The notes beneath the pieces were generated by a model. The model worked only from the letters and a program-made list of their open reading frames with translations. It ran no database searches and was not told the origin of the DNA. A DNA stretch of 64,000 nucleotides, taken from the NCBI GenBank assembly GCA_030248135.1, contig JASANC010005775.1, positions 26,476 to 90,475 of the forward strand, read 5' to 3'. This DNA is from Theristus sp. LFF4_11. Taxonomy: Eukaryota; Nematoda; Chromadorea; Monhysterida; Xyalidae. Below are positions 24,364-36,400 of this stretch, piece after piece. The translations under genes and the position numbers were made by a program. The stretch's first letter is position 1, and the number at the start of each line of letters is the position of its first letter.

Positions 24364-25314
24364 CCCCCCCCCCATGGGACCCCCCTGGGGGGGTCCCACG
24401 TTACCATAGGTTGGGGACCCCCCCTCACTTTTTGGTCGGCACCCCCCCCCCCCCACGGCACCATACCCCCCCTTCGAAAATTTGTTTGGGCCCACGGTAC
24501 TGCCCGCAACGTGATCGCGAAATCATGGTACGTGTTTTCGATACGATGATTTGAAGAGTGGGCTCTCACCATGTGGCAGATAGCATAGCTGGTTGAACCT
24601 GAAAGTAAGTGTCTTGGGGGGGGGCGACCGGGTCGACAGGGGTTGCCGACTTAGCTACAGCAAACAGGAATTTTTGAACACAGTCAAATTTTGGTAATTT
24701 TCTAAAGAGGAACAACGAAGAACGGTTCAATATTCAAGTACACGTCGAAAATTGTCCTGTTTTGCTGTTGAAAATGCAACTTTCCCTCTATGAAATGGAC
24801 ATAATTTCAATAAAACACGATTTTCGCTCTTATAGTTTTCCGGATCGTTCTGAAAATAGTCTAGATGAACTCAGCTCGACGAGACGCTTCGAACAAACCT
24901 AACTTGTAAAAAAAAATTTTTTTTTGAATTTTTTTTTAATTTAAAAAAAAATCCGGATTTTTTTTCCCCTAACCCTAAGTGCACCCCCCCTCAGGAAAAT
25001 TTGCTGCCCGTGCACCCCCCCCCCCTCACCGAGAAGGCACCTGACCCCCCCCCTCTAAAATTAGGCAAACACCCCCCCTCCTCACCCGAGGTCCCGCTTT
25101 CGCTACTGTTTGAGTCTCGCGCTCGACCCCGCCCCGCCCCACATGATTTTATCTTTTGTTTTGAAATTTGTTTATGCTCTCCCAACCTCGCTTTGTCGCT
25201 CAACACTTTCAACTTCAAACAGCTTGTTTAACCAAGGCTGCTGGCTGAGGCGAGGCTATCCAGCTGTTGATTTTAGTTTTTATTTTTCGTTCTTGTTTGA
25301 AAATTTTGAATAAA

Positions 25315-28300
25315 ATGTGGGCTGCACCCGCACCTGGATCACCACCGTCGACGTTGAGGTTGAACTCACAATTTCAGGTAATGCAATGATGAGCTACAGT
25401 AAGTCGTGGCTCGTGGCCTTTGTTGCTCTTATTTTGTAGGTTATGTGGTCTCTTCAAAAACACGTTCGCTAAAAATCCGTTCGTTCTTTAATCAATCGTA
25501 AGTTTGAGAGAAGAGGACGAATTAAGATTACCGGTCAGACTGGGGAAAAGAAGGGGGAAAGAGTGGGTCGTAGATGGGTGGAATGGAACGTTAAGAGCCC
25601 AGTTTTATAAAAGCTTAACTGCCCAATAGTCCAATAGTGCTATACCACCGAACCAATGAACAATAAAGAAACATGTTTAGTTTCTCGACCTAAATTGACT
25701 CACCAATGGCTGCTCTTCAACATGATGTGAGAAAACTAAAATTTGTTGGCTCATGAATTTATTTTGGCGCGCAGTGGTGTTGCACTATTGGACTGCTAAG
25801 TTTTATAAAGCTAGACAACTGGACAAGACGCTTGGAAGTGAATGTCTAAAAAGTTCAAATTTCTGTCTTCTGTAAAAAAACCCTTCATGTAACTCAGCAA
25901 AGCGAACGTTTTTATATGACCTCCATATGAATCAAAGCGCTGCGACGACTTTGGAGGACCGAACCGCGAGCACCCCACCAATTATTTTAAAAGAGCACCG
26001 ATTGATTTGATTTCCTTCATTCTACAGGAGCAGCGGCAACAAGGCAAAGGCGATAAGCACGCGGAAGCATTCTATGAAACGAACGGTGTGGCTTGGCTGC
26101 TCAATGCAAATCTGCATCACGTTCCAAAACATTACGTTTTCCTTCGTAGATCTTAATTGCAGGGTGTTCGATTTATGATTCAAGCAAAAGGCTACCGTTG
26201 CCACTTGCCAGCAATTTGTTTGATTGGTTTTATGTTATTCAGAGTCGTCAGCCGGAAGTGTTTTTATCGATGGCTCAAAAGTGATCGCCCCGGCCGGACC
26301 ACTGGCCAATTCGGCACCGTCGAATTGCATGTTTGCCTCAAACGAATCTGCGGGGAACAGCGAGATTGCGCCGTATTCTCCATCCCGTGTGCGACGCGCC
26401 ACGTTCTGCAGCAGCTTTTGTCAGCAGCCAGCTGCGCACCAGTTTGTTTCATTTTGCAAATTTCTTTGGTTAGATTGCTTTTCTTGAATTTGTTTTGTTG
26501 GAATGACAAATTTTCACTTTCACTTTCAACTTGCAGAACCAAATAAATGGATTTTTTAGTGAACAACCCCCAGCGTGGCACCATGACTTCTCTTCCTCGC
26601 AAGCGTGGGTGCCCACCACCACTGCCCGTAAAGAAGCCTTTGAATCATTCGCCAAAGCAACGTCAACCGAACGACATCGCTCCTATACGTCAACTGACAG
26701 TGGCGTTGGCAGCGTTGACTCGCCAGTGATTGACGTTGACAATACGCTGCTCAACGTTCAATGCCAGTTTCCGTTCAGCCAAACCAATAAATTTGAGGTA
26801 GAGGTACTACGACTATTTTCTAGTTTTTAGTTTAAAAAAACAGGGTTTTTCTCATTTCTATTCAAATGATCGTCTTTGAATTGTGTTGTGTCTCATGCGC
26901 CCTTGTTCTAGAGCATCGCTGGCCTAGAGCAGCAAATGCAACAAATGAGTGTCGTTGAAGAGGCCGCAACCCAATCGACCTTTGCACAGCTCAATGCGAC
27001 CACGACCGGTTAGTTTCCCTTATGCGGCTGTTTGTACGAATCAAAATCGGTACAAAATGTGTTTTAGAGCATGCGTCAGTGCCAGTGAACCAGCCATTGT
27101 ACGTGCATACTGGGGTGGATGCGACGACGACGATGGCAGCTGTGCGTCAACAAGCGAATCAGGCCACCGACCACCAACCGCAGCACTGGCAGCAACCTGG
27201 GCACCAGTCAATGAACGTTGTTCCATCGATCCCACCGCATTTGGTTCGGCTGTGGGTTTTTGGAACTCCTTGTGGTCGGCTGATGGCTGCTGCATTCGAA
27301 TTTGGCGAGCCGCTTCCTTAAGTCACCAGGACTCTGATTGTGATTGTTGCATTCCGTGTTTAGTTGTGTTGTCTTCCTTAACTGTTCGGTCTGGCGAAAA
27401 ACAAAACACTGCGTTACGTGGGCGGCAAATTGGTTGGCCGCATCTGCATCGCCAGTTCGAGTGCTACCAATCCCATTGTTGCTTCTGTTGTTTGCGCTGC
27501 GAGCTGCCTGGCAGTCATATGACTGCTTTTCCTGCGCGCTTCGCGACAAATGGTACGCGTTCAGCGCCGCTGTAAAGCGGGAATGCCAGAGACGCACCTA
27601 TACCAGGAGCCCATCACTCGCCGTCCAATGAAAATGCAATTTTGGGTCTCCGAATTTCATGCTGTTCATACAGTTTTATCGGAGTTTCCTGCTTTTTCGC
27701 GAAATAAAATGGAACTGGAATCGTCGTCCAGTTGCCTGCCGCTCTGGCCATCAGTTTGCGTGCAGCTGATTTTCAGCTTCATATTCGTGTTCAGTTCCAT
27801 CTGTACCGCTACGGGATGGACGCAGTGGCTGCACTGCAGTCGAATCAACCGCTCGTCCCGGTGCACCATCGCAACCCGCAGCCGGGCACACCAGCCGAGT
27901 GGCAGTCGTTTGCAGCGTGGCTGGCCACGTTCAACCGGCAGTACGCACAGTACGCAGCGCTCTTGGCCGGGCACGCTCAGTCGGCTGCTGATGGAGGTCA
28001 GCAAAACCAAAAAATTCTATTCCAGGTTTTTTTTCATTTCTGCTAGATTATCAGCTTAGTTCGGGGAATGAATTTAGTTGAAGAATGCATGTGAATTTTA
28101 CTCTGCTGTTCACTCTGCAGGTATCACGCAGTCGTCGTGTCCCGTTCCGGCGCCGATCTTGCCGCAGCTCCGAACGGCTCAGGCTGACGCCGCCGCTGCA
28201 GGTTGGCAACTATTTCTCGTAATTTGTTTTGCTTGATTGAACGTCACTTGTTCACAGTCCGGAAATGTTCATAGTTCACTATTGTTATTTGGAATCCAAG

Positions 28301-31300
28301 CCTGTCGCAGGTTAGGCTACCAGAAAGATAACTGAGAAGGCAAAGTAGCCAGCAGCAACAGCTATTTCGATATTGTCTAGATATTGTTTTGTTCTTTTCT
28401 TTTCATTTACTAAACCGTGTAACTCAAGCTTTCAACTCAAATGGTTTGAGAGGTGCACATCACATCACATCCTCTTCTGCGTATGATGTTGGCCTGGCCA
28501 AAATGCAGAAAGCCATCATACAAATTGATTGATCTCTGAAACAACAACCCACTTGTCGTCTACAAAGATCCAACCGCGTCACTGCCGGGGCCGGTTGCGT
28601 CAATGGCTGCGAGCCACGCGCATTCCAGCGAGCATCCGCGATATTCGTGCAAGATCTTTGTTGGCGGTATACCATGGGACGCCACGGAAGGTCAGTGCGC
28701 GTCGTATGGTCTGATCACCAAGTATAGGAATCCTCAATTCGGGGTATTTTTTAATTCACACTTTGAAAACCGGCTAGATGATTGACTGTTGTACGGAGCG
28801 GCCGAGTAAACATGACAGCTTTTTTTAGCGTGTACAGAGCGCTCGAAATTTGAATGAAAGAGAAAGACGTTCAAAAACCAAATTGTGTGTAAAATTTGAC
28901 GTGTTTTTTTAACTCATTTGTTCTTCGTACTATTCTGTTTATTCTTTCTCCCTTGCACACACGATTGGGAATCATCTCGGCGTTCTTGAAAAAGAGCGGA
29001 GTCGGGTTTGCGACTGATCCTGCCTTGATGGAGAATACAAGGACTGCCTTATTTATTCGGTCATACGGAATTGATTTTTGTCGTTTTTCATTCAAATTCT
29101 AAAAACACATCATTTCAGAGTCACTGGTTCGCGCGTTTGAAGAGTTTGGCGCGTTTCACCTTGAGTGGCCCGGTGGACCAAAGCACACGGAGAAATTGCG
29201 CCGACAGAAGCTGACCGACAATGACGACCCATTGGACGTGGCCACTGCGGGCGCGAGCACTTGCGTCATGAGCAGCAGACGCAGACGTGAGAAGAGAAGA
29301 TTGTTTTTCTGTTGAGTTTCTCAAATGAGAGACATGATTATGATTTATGCCATTCAAGTGGAAGTGTCATTCTCTTTCTCATTCACCTGATTCGGTTCGG
29401 TTGCCCCCATAGCAATCAGTGTTCCGATTCCAAACTCATACACCGGGCGATTCGTCCAGTTTTTTCTCTACGCTATCACTGCAGACGACTTTCAAGCATC
29501 TTGTCTGTTTTTCTTCCTTCCAATCCAAGCCACGTGTTTCAACCGAACCAACCTCATGTTGCAGCCTCCGGCTACGTGTACGTCGTGTTTGCGTCTGACG
29601 AGTCCGTGCACCGGGTGCTTGCGAAGTGCTCGCAGCAGTTTGGTCAGTCCGGCGACTACTACTTCAAAGTGTCCGTGCAACGCACGCGTAGTCGAGAGAT
29701 TCGACAGGTACCGGCTGGAATAACAGTCGAACTTGGGATGTTATTAACCGGTGTTTTAGATTTAAAAAAATGCGGCTTTTTCGATCGGTTTCTTTTGACA
29801 TGCCCAAGTGGACGCCTTTGTGTCACTGGTTGGTCATGACCGTCATGCAGTAAATCAAGTTGCATTTGAGAATGGTCGTCGTAATCGAAAATTTGAGGCT
29901 GTGTAGTGTGTGGTTAATGACCAGTTGCCAACTGTTGCCCTGCGATGTAAGCAAGAGCATCGTAACGATTCAACAACAAACAATCTGACTGACAAAAACA
30001 GTTTATTCCATTCCGTGGTTCTCAGGTGCAAGTGATTCCGTGGCTGGTGTCTGACAGTACTTACCGCCGCAGCACTCAGTCGGAGCCGACCTATGAAAAC
30101 TGGACGGATGTTGACGACGACGCGTTGCTTGATGGTAGACGCACCGTGTTCATTGGTAGATTGCTGTTTTGAATTTTAATTCGGTTTCTTTTCGATTTCT
30201 ACTAGTTCGTAGGTGAAGAAGAAGTGCGTTTCTATAATGCACTGTTTGTGTTCACCTGCTGGTCCACATGGCCGATTGAACGATTGACCGGTTTTGGGTG
30301 TTCACAAAACGGCACATCACTGATAAGAACAGGCAACCTCCCGCTTCTGCACATTATGCTGGTCAAACCGAGCGATTTCTGTCTCTTACAATTGCGTTTG
30401 TTTTCCAATTGTTGCGACTCTCCATGATCTACAGGCGCGTTGCACGGCCTAGTGACGGCGCACGCACTGGCAGCGCTGATGCAGCAATTGTTTGGTGACG
30501 TTGAGTACGTGCGCATCGACACCGACAAGTACAAGTATCCTGTTGGTGCGTGGCGTTCTCCTTCTGCAGGATGTTTTTTCTTGGATTTCTGATTTACTGG
30601 AGAAATCTGAATGGTCATTTCACCCACGCAAATAGTGCGACTGACGTTTCCACACAGTTGTGCTAGACCTGAACACCTGACGTGTGTCTTGAAAGCCCAT
30701 GTTCCTGCTGAAGCAAGCTGAAGCAGAGTTCGTTGTGAGTGAGTTAGTATCAACATGAATGGACGCGTGTTCCCAGTAAAGTAAATGATTGCTGTATTTT
30801 TTGTCTTATGATTGAAATTAGATGGTTCCACATAAATAGGAGCCGTCTCTTGAGGCCCACACCAACCGAAGCACCGAGTTCAATCGAGGCACGCTGATTG
30901 GCCCAATTAGCGTCTACCAACCATCGACTTCTGTTGAGCACGCGGTGGTGTTTGCGCAACAACTTTGCGTCAGCCAGCAGGCTCCACCTCCACAACGGCA
31001 ACGGTCGCTCGCACACTGGTGCAGCACCAACAACCCGAACACTCTTGATTGGTCGCCCCAGCCGACCACAGCCAATCAGCAGCCACCAATTTAATATCGC
31101 CACTCGCAGGCTCCGGCCGTGTGACGTTCGTCCGAGAGCAGTCGTACATGGAGGCGGTGCGCCGCGGCAGTGCGCAGATAAACACGAGCAAAAGTGTGAA
31201 GCACGTCCAGATAGACCCGTTCATCGAGCACGCGCAGTGCGCCGCGTGCCAGCAGCTGCCCGGGCCGTACTTCTGTCGTGACGCGAACTGCTTCAAGTAC

Positions 31301-31925
31301 TTCTGTCGACAGTGCTGGCTGGTGAGTGGCTGTGCTCGCTGGTGTTCTTAATTGGATTCACGTGATTTGGTGTGCCGTTGAATGAGCCACTGCGTCTTAC
31401 AAGCAATTGGCTGTATTTCTGGGATGCGTAACAGCCTCAGCCAGACTACACAGCGTGTCGGTGTCGCAATGAGAATTTCGCATATTTGAGAATATCGTTT
31501 CGTTTGATCATCTGCAAGCTCCGATCAGCAAAGGGCTACATTTTATTCGACAAACTATCAAAAAATCATGAAACGGGAATTCTCGTGAAATAAACCATCG
31601 TTGAGGCCGCGAAATCGGAACGTTACATAATGCCATGATCGTCGTCTGTGGCGATGAACAACACACCAACAATTCTAATCGTGGTTTCATTTTCATTGTT
31701 TACTTTTCACGAATGCAGAACCGCCACGAGCGCTCGGTGCACCTGCGTTCGCACAGCCCGCTCGTGCGCAACACACGCCGCGATGAGCGTGCTGCACCTG
31801 CTCCGGGCGCTGCTGCTCACGGTCGGCTGACTGCCGTCGGCTCTGGTCACGCTGCTACTGGCGCTGGTGCTCATGCTCCGGGTCTTGAGTACAGCGCAAC
31901 GCAACAAAACTGCGTCCGTTTCTGA
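25315..31925 (+). CDS. Cytoplasmic polyadenylation element-binding protein (CPEB)
   Basis: An RNA-binding translational regulator that binds U-rich 3' UTR elements. The start at 25315 gives [20 protein letters not shown]. About ten N-terminal exons (to 28199) encode a Gln/Ser/Ala-rich disordered region. RRM1 begins at about 28640 with [16 protein letters not shown] and continues in 29120-29287 ([16 protein letters not shown]) and 29571-29706 ([17 protein letters not shown]). RRM2 begins [17 protein letters not shown] (30027-30157, 30435-30545) and continues [15 protein letters not shown] (31111-31320). The zinc-binding ZZ domain follows: [27 protein letters not shown], then [18 protein letters not shown] in the last exon (31719-31925). 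A short Ala/Gly-rich tail ends it. The separate position of RRM1 acidic and aromatic insertions suits the CPEB1 or CPEB2-4 classes; I cannot decide which. Confidence 0.93.
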
Positions 31926-33454
31926 GTGTGCCGGTTTGACTGCAGTTATTTCATAATCGTTCTTTTTGATGCGGTAAGTGCTGGAGTTGCAGTCCTTGGT
32001 TTATTATCATGATGAGAGTTTTGGATTTTATCGAGTTATTGTGCCTTGTTTCGGTTTGTGTTTTTGTGGTTCCGTTATTGTCGCATTGGTGCTGTCCTGT
32101 GAGTGTTTGTATCATGCGGAATACAAGAAAATGATTCCGGTGTGGCTCACTGTTTTTATATATGTATTTTCGTGCTTTTCTCATTTTTGTTTTTTGTAAT
32201 TTGATTTTTGTGTTTGAGTATTTATCACGTTTGCAACAGTCATTTAGTTTTGGTGTAAAACTGGGATTTTGAGATTTCAGTTGAATTCATCGTTGCCTGT
32301 TTTTGGAAGAAATTTTGCAAAACTAGCTTAAAGTTTTTCGTTGAAGCCCCAACTAAGGTATTTCAGTGCGAGGTAGCCAGCCAGTCTGTTGTTTACGTTG
32401 TTTTTAGTCTTTTAGTGTTTCCACATTCCGTCCCGTTTTTTTGTCGTTTTCTATTTTCTATTTGCTTGTCTTTGTTTGTAGGTTGTTATCACATTCATAC
32501 ATAGCTTTGCATTTCACTATCCTGTTCAAAAAGCAAACCAAATAAAAAAGCTTTCCTTTTTATCATCTTATCCGGTGCTAAGTCTCGTTGCTGAATATTG
32601 TTTGTTTTTCGTTATATTTGAGATCGATATATTATTTATTAGACCAACCTCTTACATGTAAAACAGCTGTTTGTGCTTTTTTGTTCGCGAAAACGGCTTT
32701 TTGTCCATGTTTTGGTTTTTATTTGATTTGTTGCTGCCAAGCCTTTTGTTTTTGTGAATCTGTTGATTGATGGAAATGGAAGTTACTGCTGAGTCAATTC
32801 TGATTTGCGTTGTTTTTGGTTTTGTGTGGTGGTTGAGCATTTTGTCGTATGATTTTTTTTGATAATTTTCGTATCGTTGTGCAGGTTTTTATAGCTCGGT
32901 AAGCAGCATCTCATGTGAATTTTTTCTTTTTCTGTTTGGAAGAATCGAGACACATCGAGAATCGCAGACACATTCCTGTGTTTTTATTCGTGGAAAATTG
33001 GCAGGAACAAAGAAAGTTTTTTTCATGTTTGAAATTTGTTGTTTCGTGGCTTTTGTTTTGGTCTGAGCTGGTATTTAGAAATTGGTTTGATGATTTTCTG
33101 TTGCATTTCTGAGTCCAGATCCAAAACGTTATCAGCAAGTTATTCAGCATGAAGTACAACACGATTGTGGATTTTAGAAATGCTTTCACGCTTTTGCTGC
33201 TATATGTGTTTGAAAAAATTGTTGTCAATGTCGAAAACGAATGAAGTTTCGTGATTTTGTGAAAGAGCACAAATAAACATAACATTTCCCCGAACTCCTT
33301 GTCTGCGTGTCGCACGCTGGTGACATAACTGCTGGTCTTGTGCTGGCTGCTGCCATTTTGCCTGCAGCTTATTTTTCAGCTGATAACGGAACATCTGTTC
33401 TTGCATTTCTTTATACGTTTCAGTCAAAATTTCCATTCGTTTCCAGACAAGACG
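31926..33454. other. Intergenic spacer CPEB / FAM21
   Basis: T-rich DNA of about 1.5 kb, probably including the CPEB 3' UTR and the FAM21 promoter. An AATAAA lies near 32540. The short open frames are poly-Phe/Leu or Lys/Asn-rich shadows. No repeat family or RNA gene was recognised. Confidence 0.45.
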
Positions 33455-36400
33455 ATGTCCGAGAGCGAGAAGGGTTTGCCGAAAATTCTTGAGGCTCCGA
33501 ATGGCCGATGGACATTGGCGGACGATGCAGCGGTATGCAGATGGCATTCTTTTGAATCTCAGTTACAAAAAAATCCAAAGGCGAATTTACGTCTCTGCTG
33601 TTGCTGGGTGAAGTGAAAGCGTTTCCAAATTTTCAAGCCACCCAGCAGGTGTCAGGAACAGCGAAAGCGTGCATCCATCCGATTGCGTGTTATAGCTGCA
33701 CCTTTGCTACAACCAACCAGCTTTCACCGATTCCATTTTCAGTTGCTGTCCATCCTTGAGCAGTCGTCCAGTTCGTTCTTGAGCGATGCAGAGCGCGTGT
33801 CGCGCGGATTGCACCAGCTGGAGACGCAAGTGGCTCGGTCGGCGGTCGAGTTCAGTAACACGCAGCATCGGCTGTTCGCGTTGGCGACCACGAAATTTGT
33901 CGAAAATGTGCGTGGACAAAATGTGTTTGGCGGTTTCAAGAGTTTGTATTTGGAAAACTTGAGTTCAGCCGTATTTTTGCTTGCAGAGAGTGTTCGACGA
34001 AGAAGTGACAGCACCCCCCGCCGCTGTGAAAACGGTGAGCTGACACGAAACGTTTTGTTACCCCCGTTGTTTTGAAGTTGCTCAACAGAGGCACACACAA
34101 CACTGATGATCAGGTGATGCCTCTTTCCCGTCTGCATAGACCACATTGCAGAGCACGTTTGAAATGCATTCAATTTGGTTGGTTTCGTGTTTTTTTTGGA
34201 TAACATCGTATTTCAAACCCAGGAACGAACGAAAGAGGAGCGGGAGCGTGCGATGATCGACAGTTGCAGAAAGGCAGTGCAGCGGGGCTGTGCGGTGTTG
34301 ACGAGCCATTTCCATCGCATCGACATCACCCCTGCCGACTTTGACGAGGACGACGACCCGACGTTCAGGCCGGACCCGGTGTTTGAGCCGTTGGTATGTT
34401 CTGTGTTGGACACGTTCGCCATTGCGCTTGTTTGTGTGCAGATCGCTGATTGGCCATATTTGAGCTGGTCTGTCTGTTTTATGTCGGCAATTTAACGGTG
34501 GTGAAAGTCACATTCAGAGCAATCGAACAACCGAACAACTGAATTGGGTACTGATGGGTAGATTGAAAAAAACAAAGGGTACTGCAGGAACTGTTGTTGT
34601 AGATATGGAGTTGGTTGATCTTTGGTAAGATATGGATGACATTTTTGGAACAACCAATTGCCTAAGTTGTTTGAAAAACCGATCTCAAACGTGATTTATT
34701 TCAGGATCAATACATGACACGACCGTTGCCGCACATCATCGGATCCACGAAGTTCACAGTTTCACCATCCGCTGGTCTCGATGGGCAGACGGACGAAGAC
34801 GAAATGACAGTCGCGCAGGCAGCGCAAGGTGGATCATAAGTGTCCTCGGACTCTTTTTTTTGTATTCATTGATTTTCCGGTGTTTTTAGCGGGGCGTGGC
34901 ATTAGCATGAGCATGAGATGTCATGAGTCTTGTCGAGTAATGAAATTTTTTTAGTGCAAGTACAGTACAAGGCTTTATGCTCCAGATTTTGACAACAGAC
35001 CACCTGTCTTCAACTGGGGACAAGAAAAAGTCGATTTTTATTTTCGATTCGCAAAAACAAATTCCTGAAAACAATTTCAGCGAGCGAGGCGGCACTCCTG
35101 GAGGATTCAGTCGTCATCAAACTGGACAGTCCGAAGCGCGACATCGCAGCCGAGCATCGTGCCTCTGCGTCACGTGACACCCCTATCACCCAACCACCAG
35201 CAGTTCACGCCCCTGCTGCACCGACTCAGCCGCAGTTGCCAGCGACCGCGCCAGTTGCCGCACAGCCCTCTGCGGCAGCCCACCGGGCGCCCGCACCAAG
35301 CACACCGCTGCCGCAGTCGTCGCTGACGCCCTCCGTACAGGCGCCGTCGGACAGCAGCGGCCTGTTCGGCGACGAGGCCGACAGTGACCAGGACGACCTG
35401 TTCAGCGACACCAACATCCTGCAGTATCCGCCGCCCGTTGTGACGCCGCTGTCAAAGACGGACACTCAAACGGGACAGTTGACGCCGACGGCGCCGAATC
35501 AGCCGACGAATGTCGCCGGGCAACAGGAACAGGTTGCGTTGTTGGAAAGTGATTTGGTTTTGTGGGATGCTGTACTGTGAAGACAGTTGTACTCTAACAG
35601 AGTATTGTTGCACAGTTACAAAGACACACACACGCACAATGCGCTGCTGTAATGTCGTTTGTGACTGTGCTATAAGAGAATGCACTGCCTGCAGACTAGG
35701 ACTTCGGTTTCTTTTGTATAAAAAAGTTGAGAACGTGCACTGATTTCGGTTGCTTATGATCGCTTTATCATCCGCTGTTTAGATTTGGCGTGTAGAAGAA
35801 ACCAATCATTCGATTCAACAATCTTTGAAACAAAAAACTTGTGAAAACTTCTCAGGTCAACGGTGCGAACGTCAGAGCGCCTCCAAGGCAGCAGACCCAG
35901 TTCAACGCTAATCTACAAGCGGAACTCTCGGCGAAACTCGGCGTTGCAGCGCCGAAAGCGGCCGTTCTTGCTTCAACGCCGATCCCTGCTGCTCCGACGA
36001 GCTCAAGCGATGAAGGTCGGCTTGCTGACGGTTGCACTTTGGTTTTTGAACTTTGGCTGTACAGTTTACTTGAAATACCTGGAACTTTACTTGTAGCTGT
36101 AGCGTTTACTTTGCGTAAAATTGTGCAAATGCAAAAATTTCATTTTCAACCCTGTAGTCAACGCACTTCCATCTTGTTTCTGTGTGAGTGATATCACTGG
36201 AATCAGACTGTAAGATTATTTTTATTTGAACTCTTGCAGACGACATTTTCACGGCGCCACAGTCGCGTGGTGCCAGCAAGCCGGCGACCAACGCCACAAA
36301 CGTGACAGCAGACGCAGTCGGTGTGCCGCCATCGTCCCAGAGACAGCCGCTGTCTCAACAGCCACCAGTAACAAACAAGCACTCGTCAGATGAGGAGGTG

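Larger units (their letters stand above)
22151..24502. mobile_element. CAGTACCG hAT-like element inside copy B
   Basis: It is bounded by CAGTACCGTGGGC and GCCCACGGTACTG, with 8-bp duplications CCCGCAAC at 22143-22150 and 24503-24510. It contains two further insertions (22525-23267 and 23325-24363). After removing both with one copy of each duplication, about 554 bp remain, close to the 576-bp relative in SMARCAL1 intron 1 and alignable to it. It is non-coding. Confidence 0.87.
21579..24977. mobile_element. TAGGGTTA hAT-like MITE, copy B, split by a nested insertion
   Basis: The left part is 21579-22150 and the right part 24511-24977, interrupted by the element 22151-24502. The outer 8-bp duplications AGTGCACC are at 21571-21578 and 24978-24985. 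Removing the insertion and one copy of its duplication leaves 572 + 467 = 1039 bp, the same length as copies A and C. That confirms the reading order: copy B landed first and was later broken. Confidence 0.88.
18217..25108. mobile_element. Nest of terminal-inverted-repeat elements
   Basis: The block starts with CAGTAGCGAAAGCGGGAC (18217) and ends with the inverse GTCCCGCTTTCGCTACTG (25108). The match continues a few bases inward. The immediate flanks (GAGGTAAG and TTTGAGTC) do not match, so no target duplication is visible for the outer pair. Between these ends lie several further elements, listed separately. There is also an inverted-repeat shell (CATAGTTGTTCCAGAGCCG near 18271, its inverse near 21221-21239, and GATATAGATAGCTGGAGCAA near 18307 with its inverse near 20136-20157). 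It fills the space between SMARCAL1 and CPEB and holds no gene; the Gly/Pro-rich open frames are translations of G and C runs. Confidence 0.75.
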
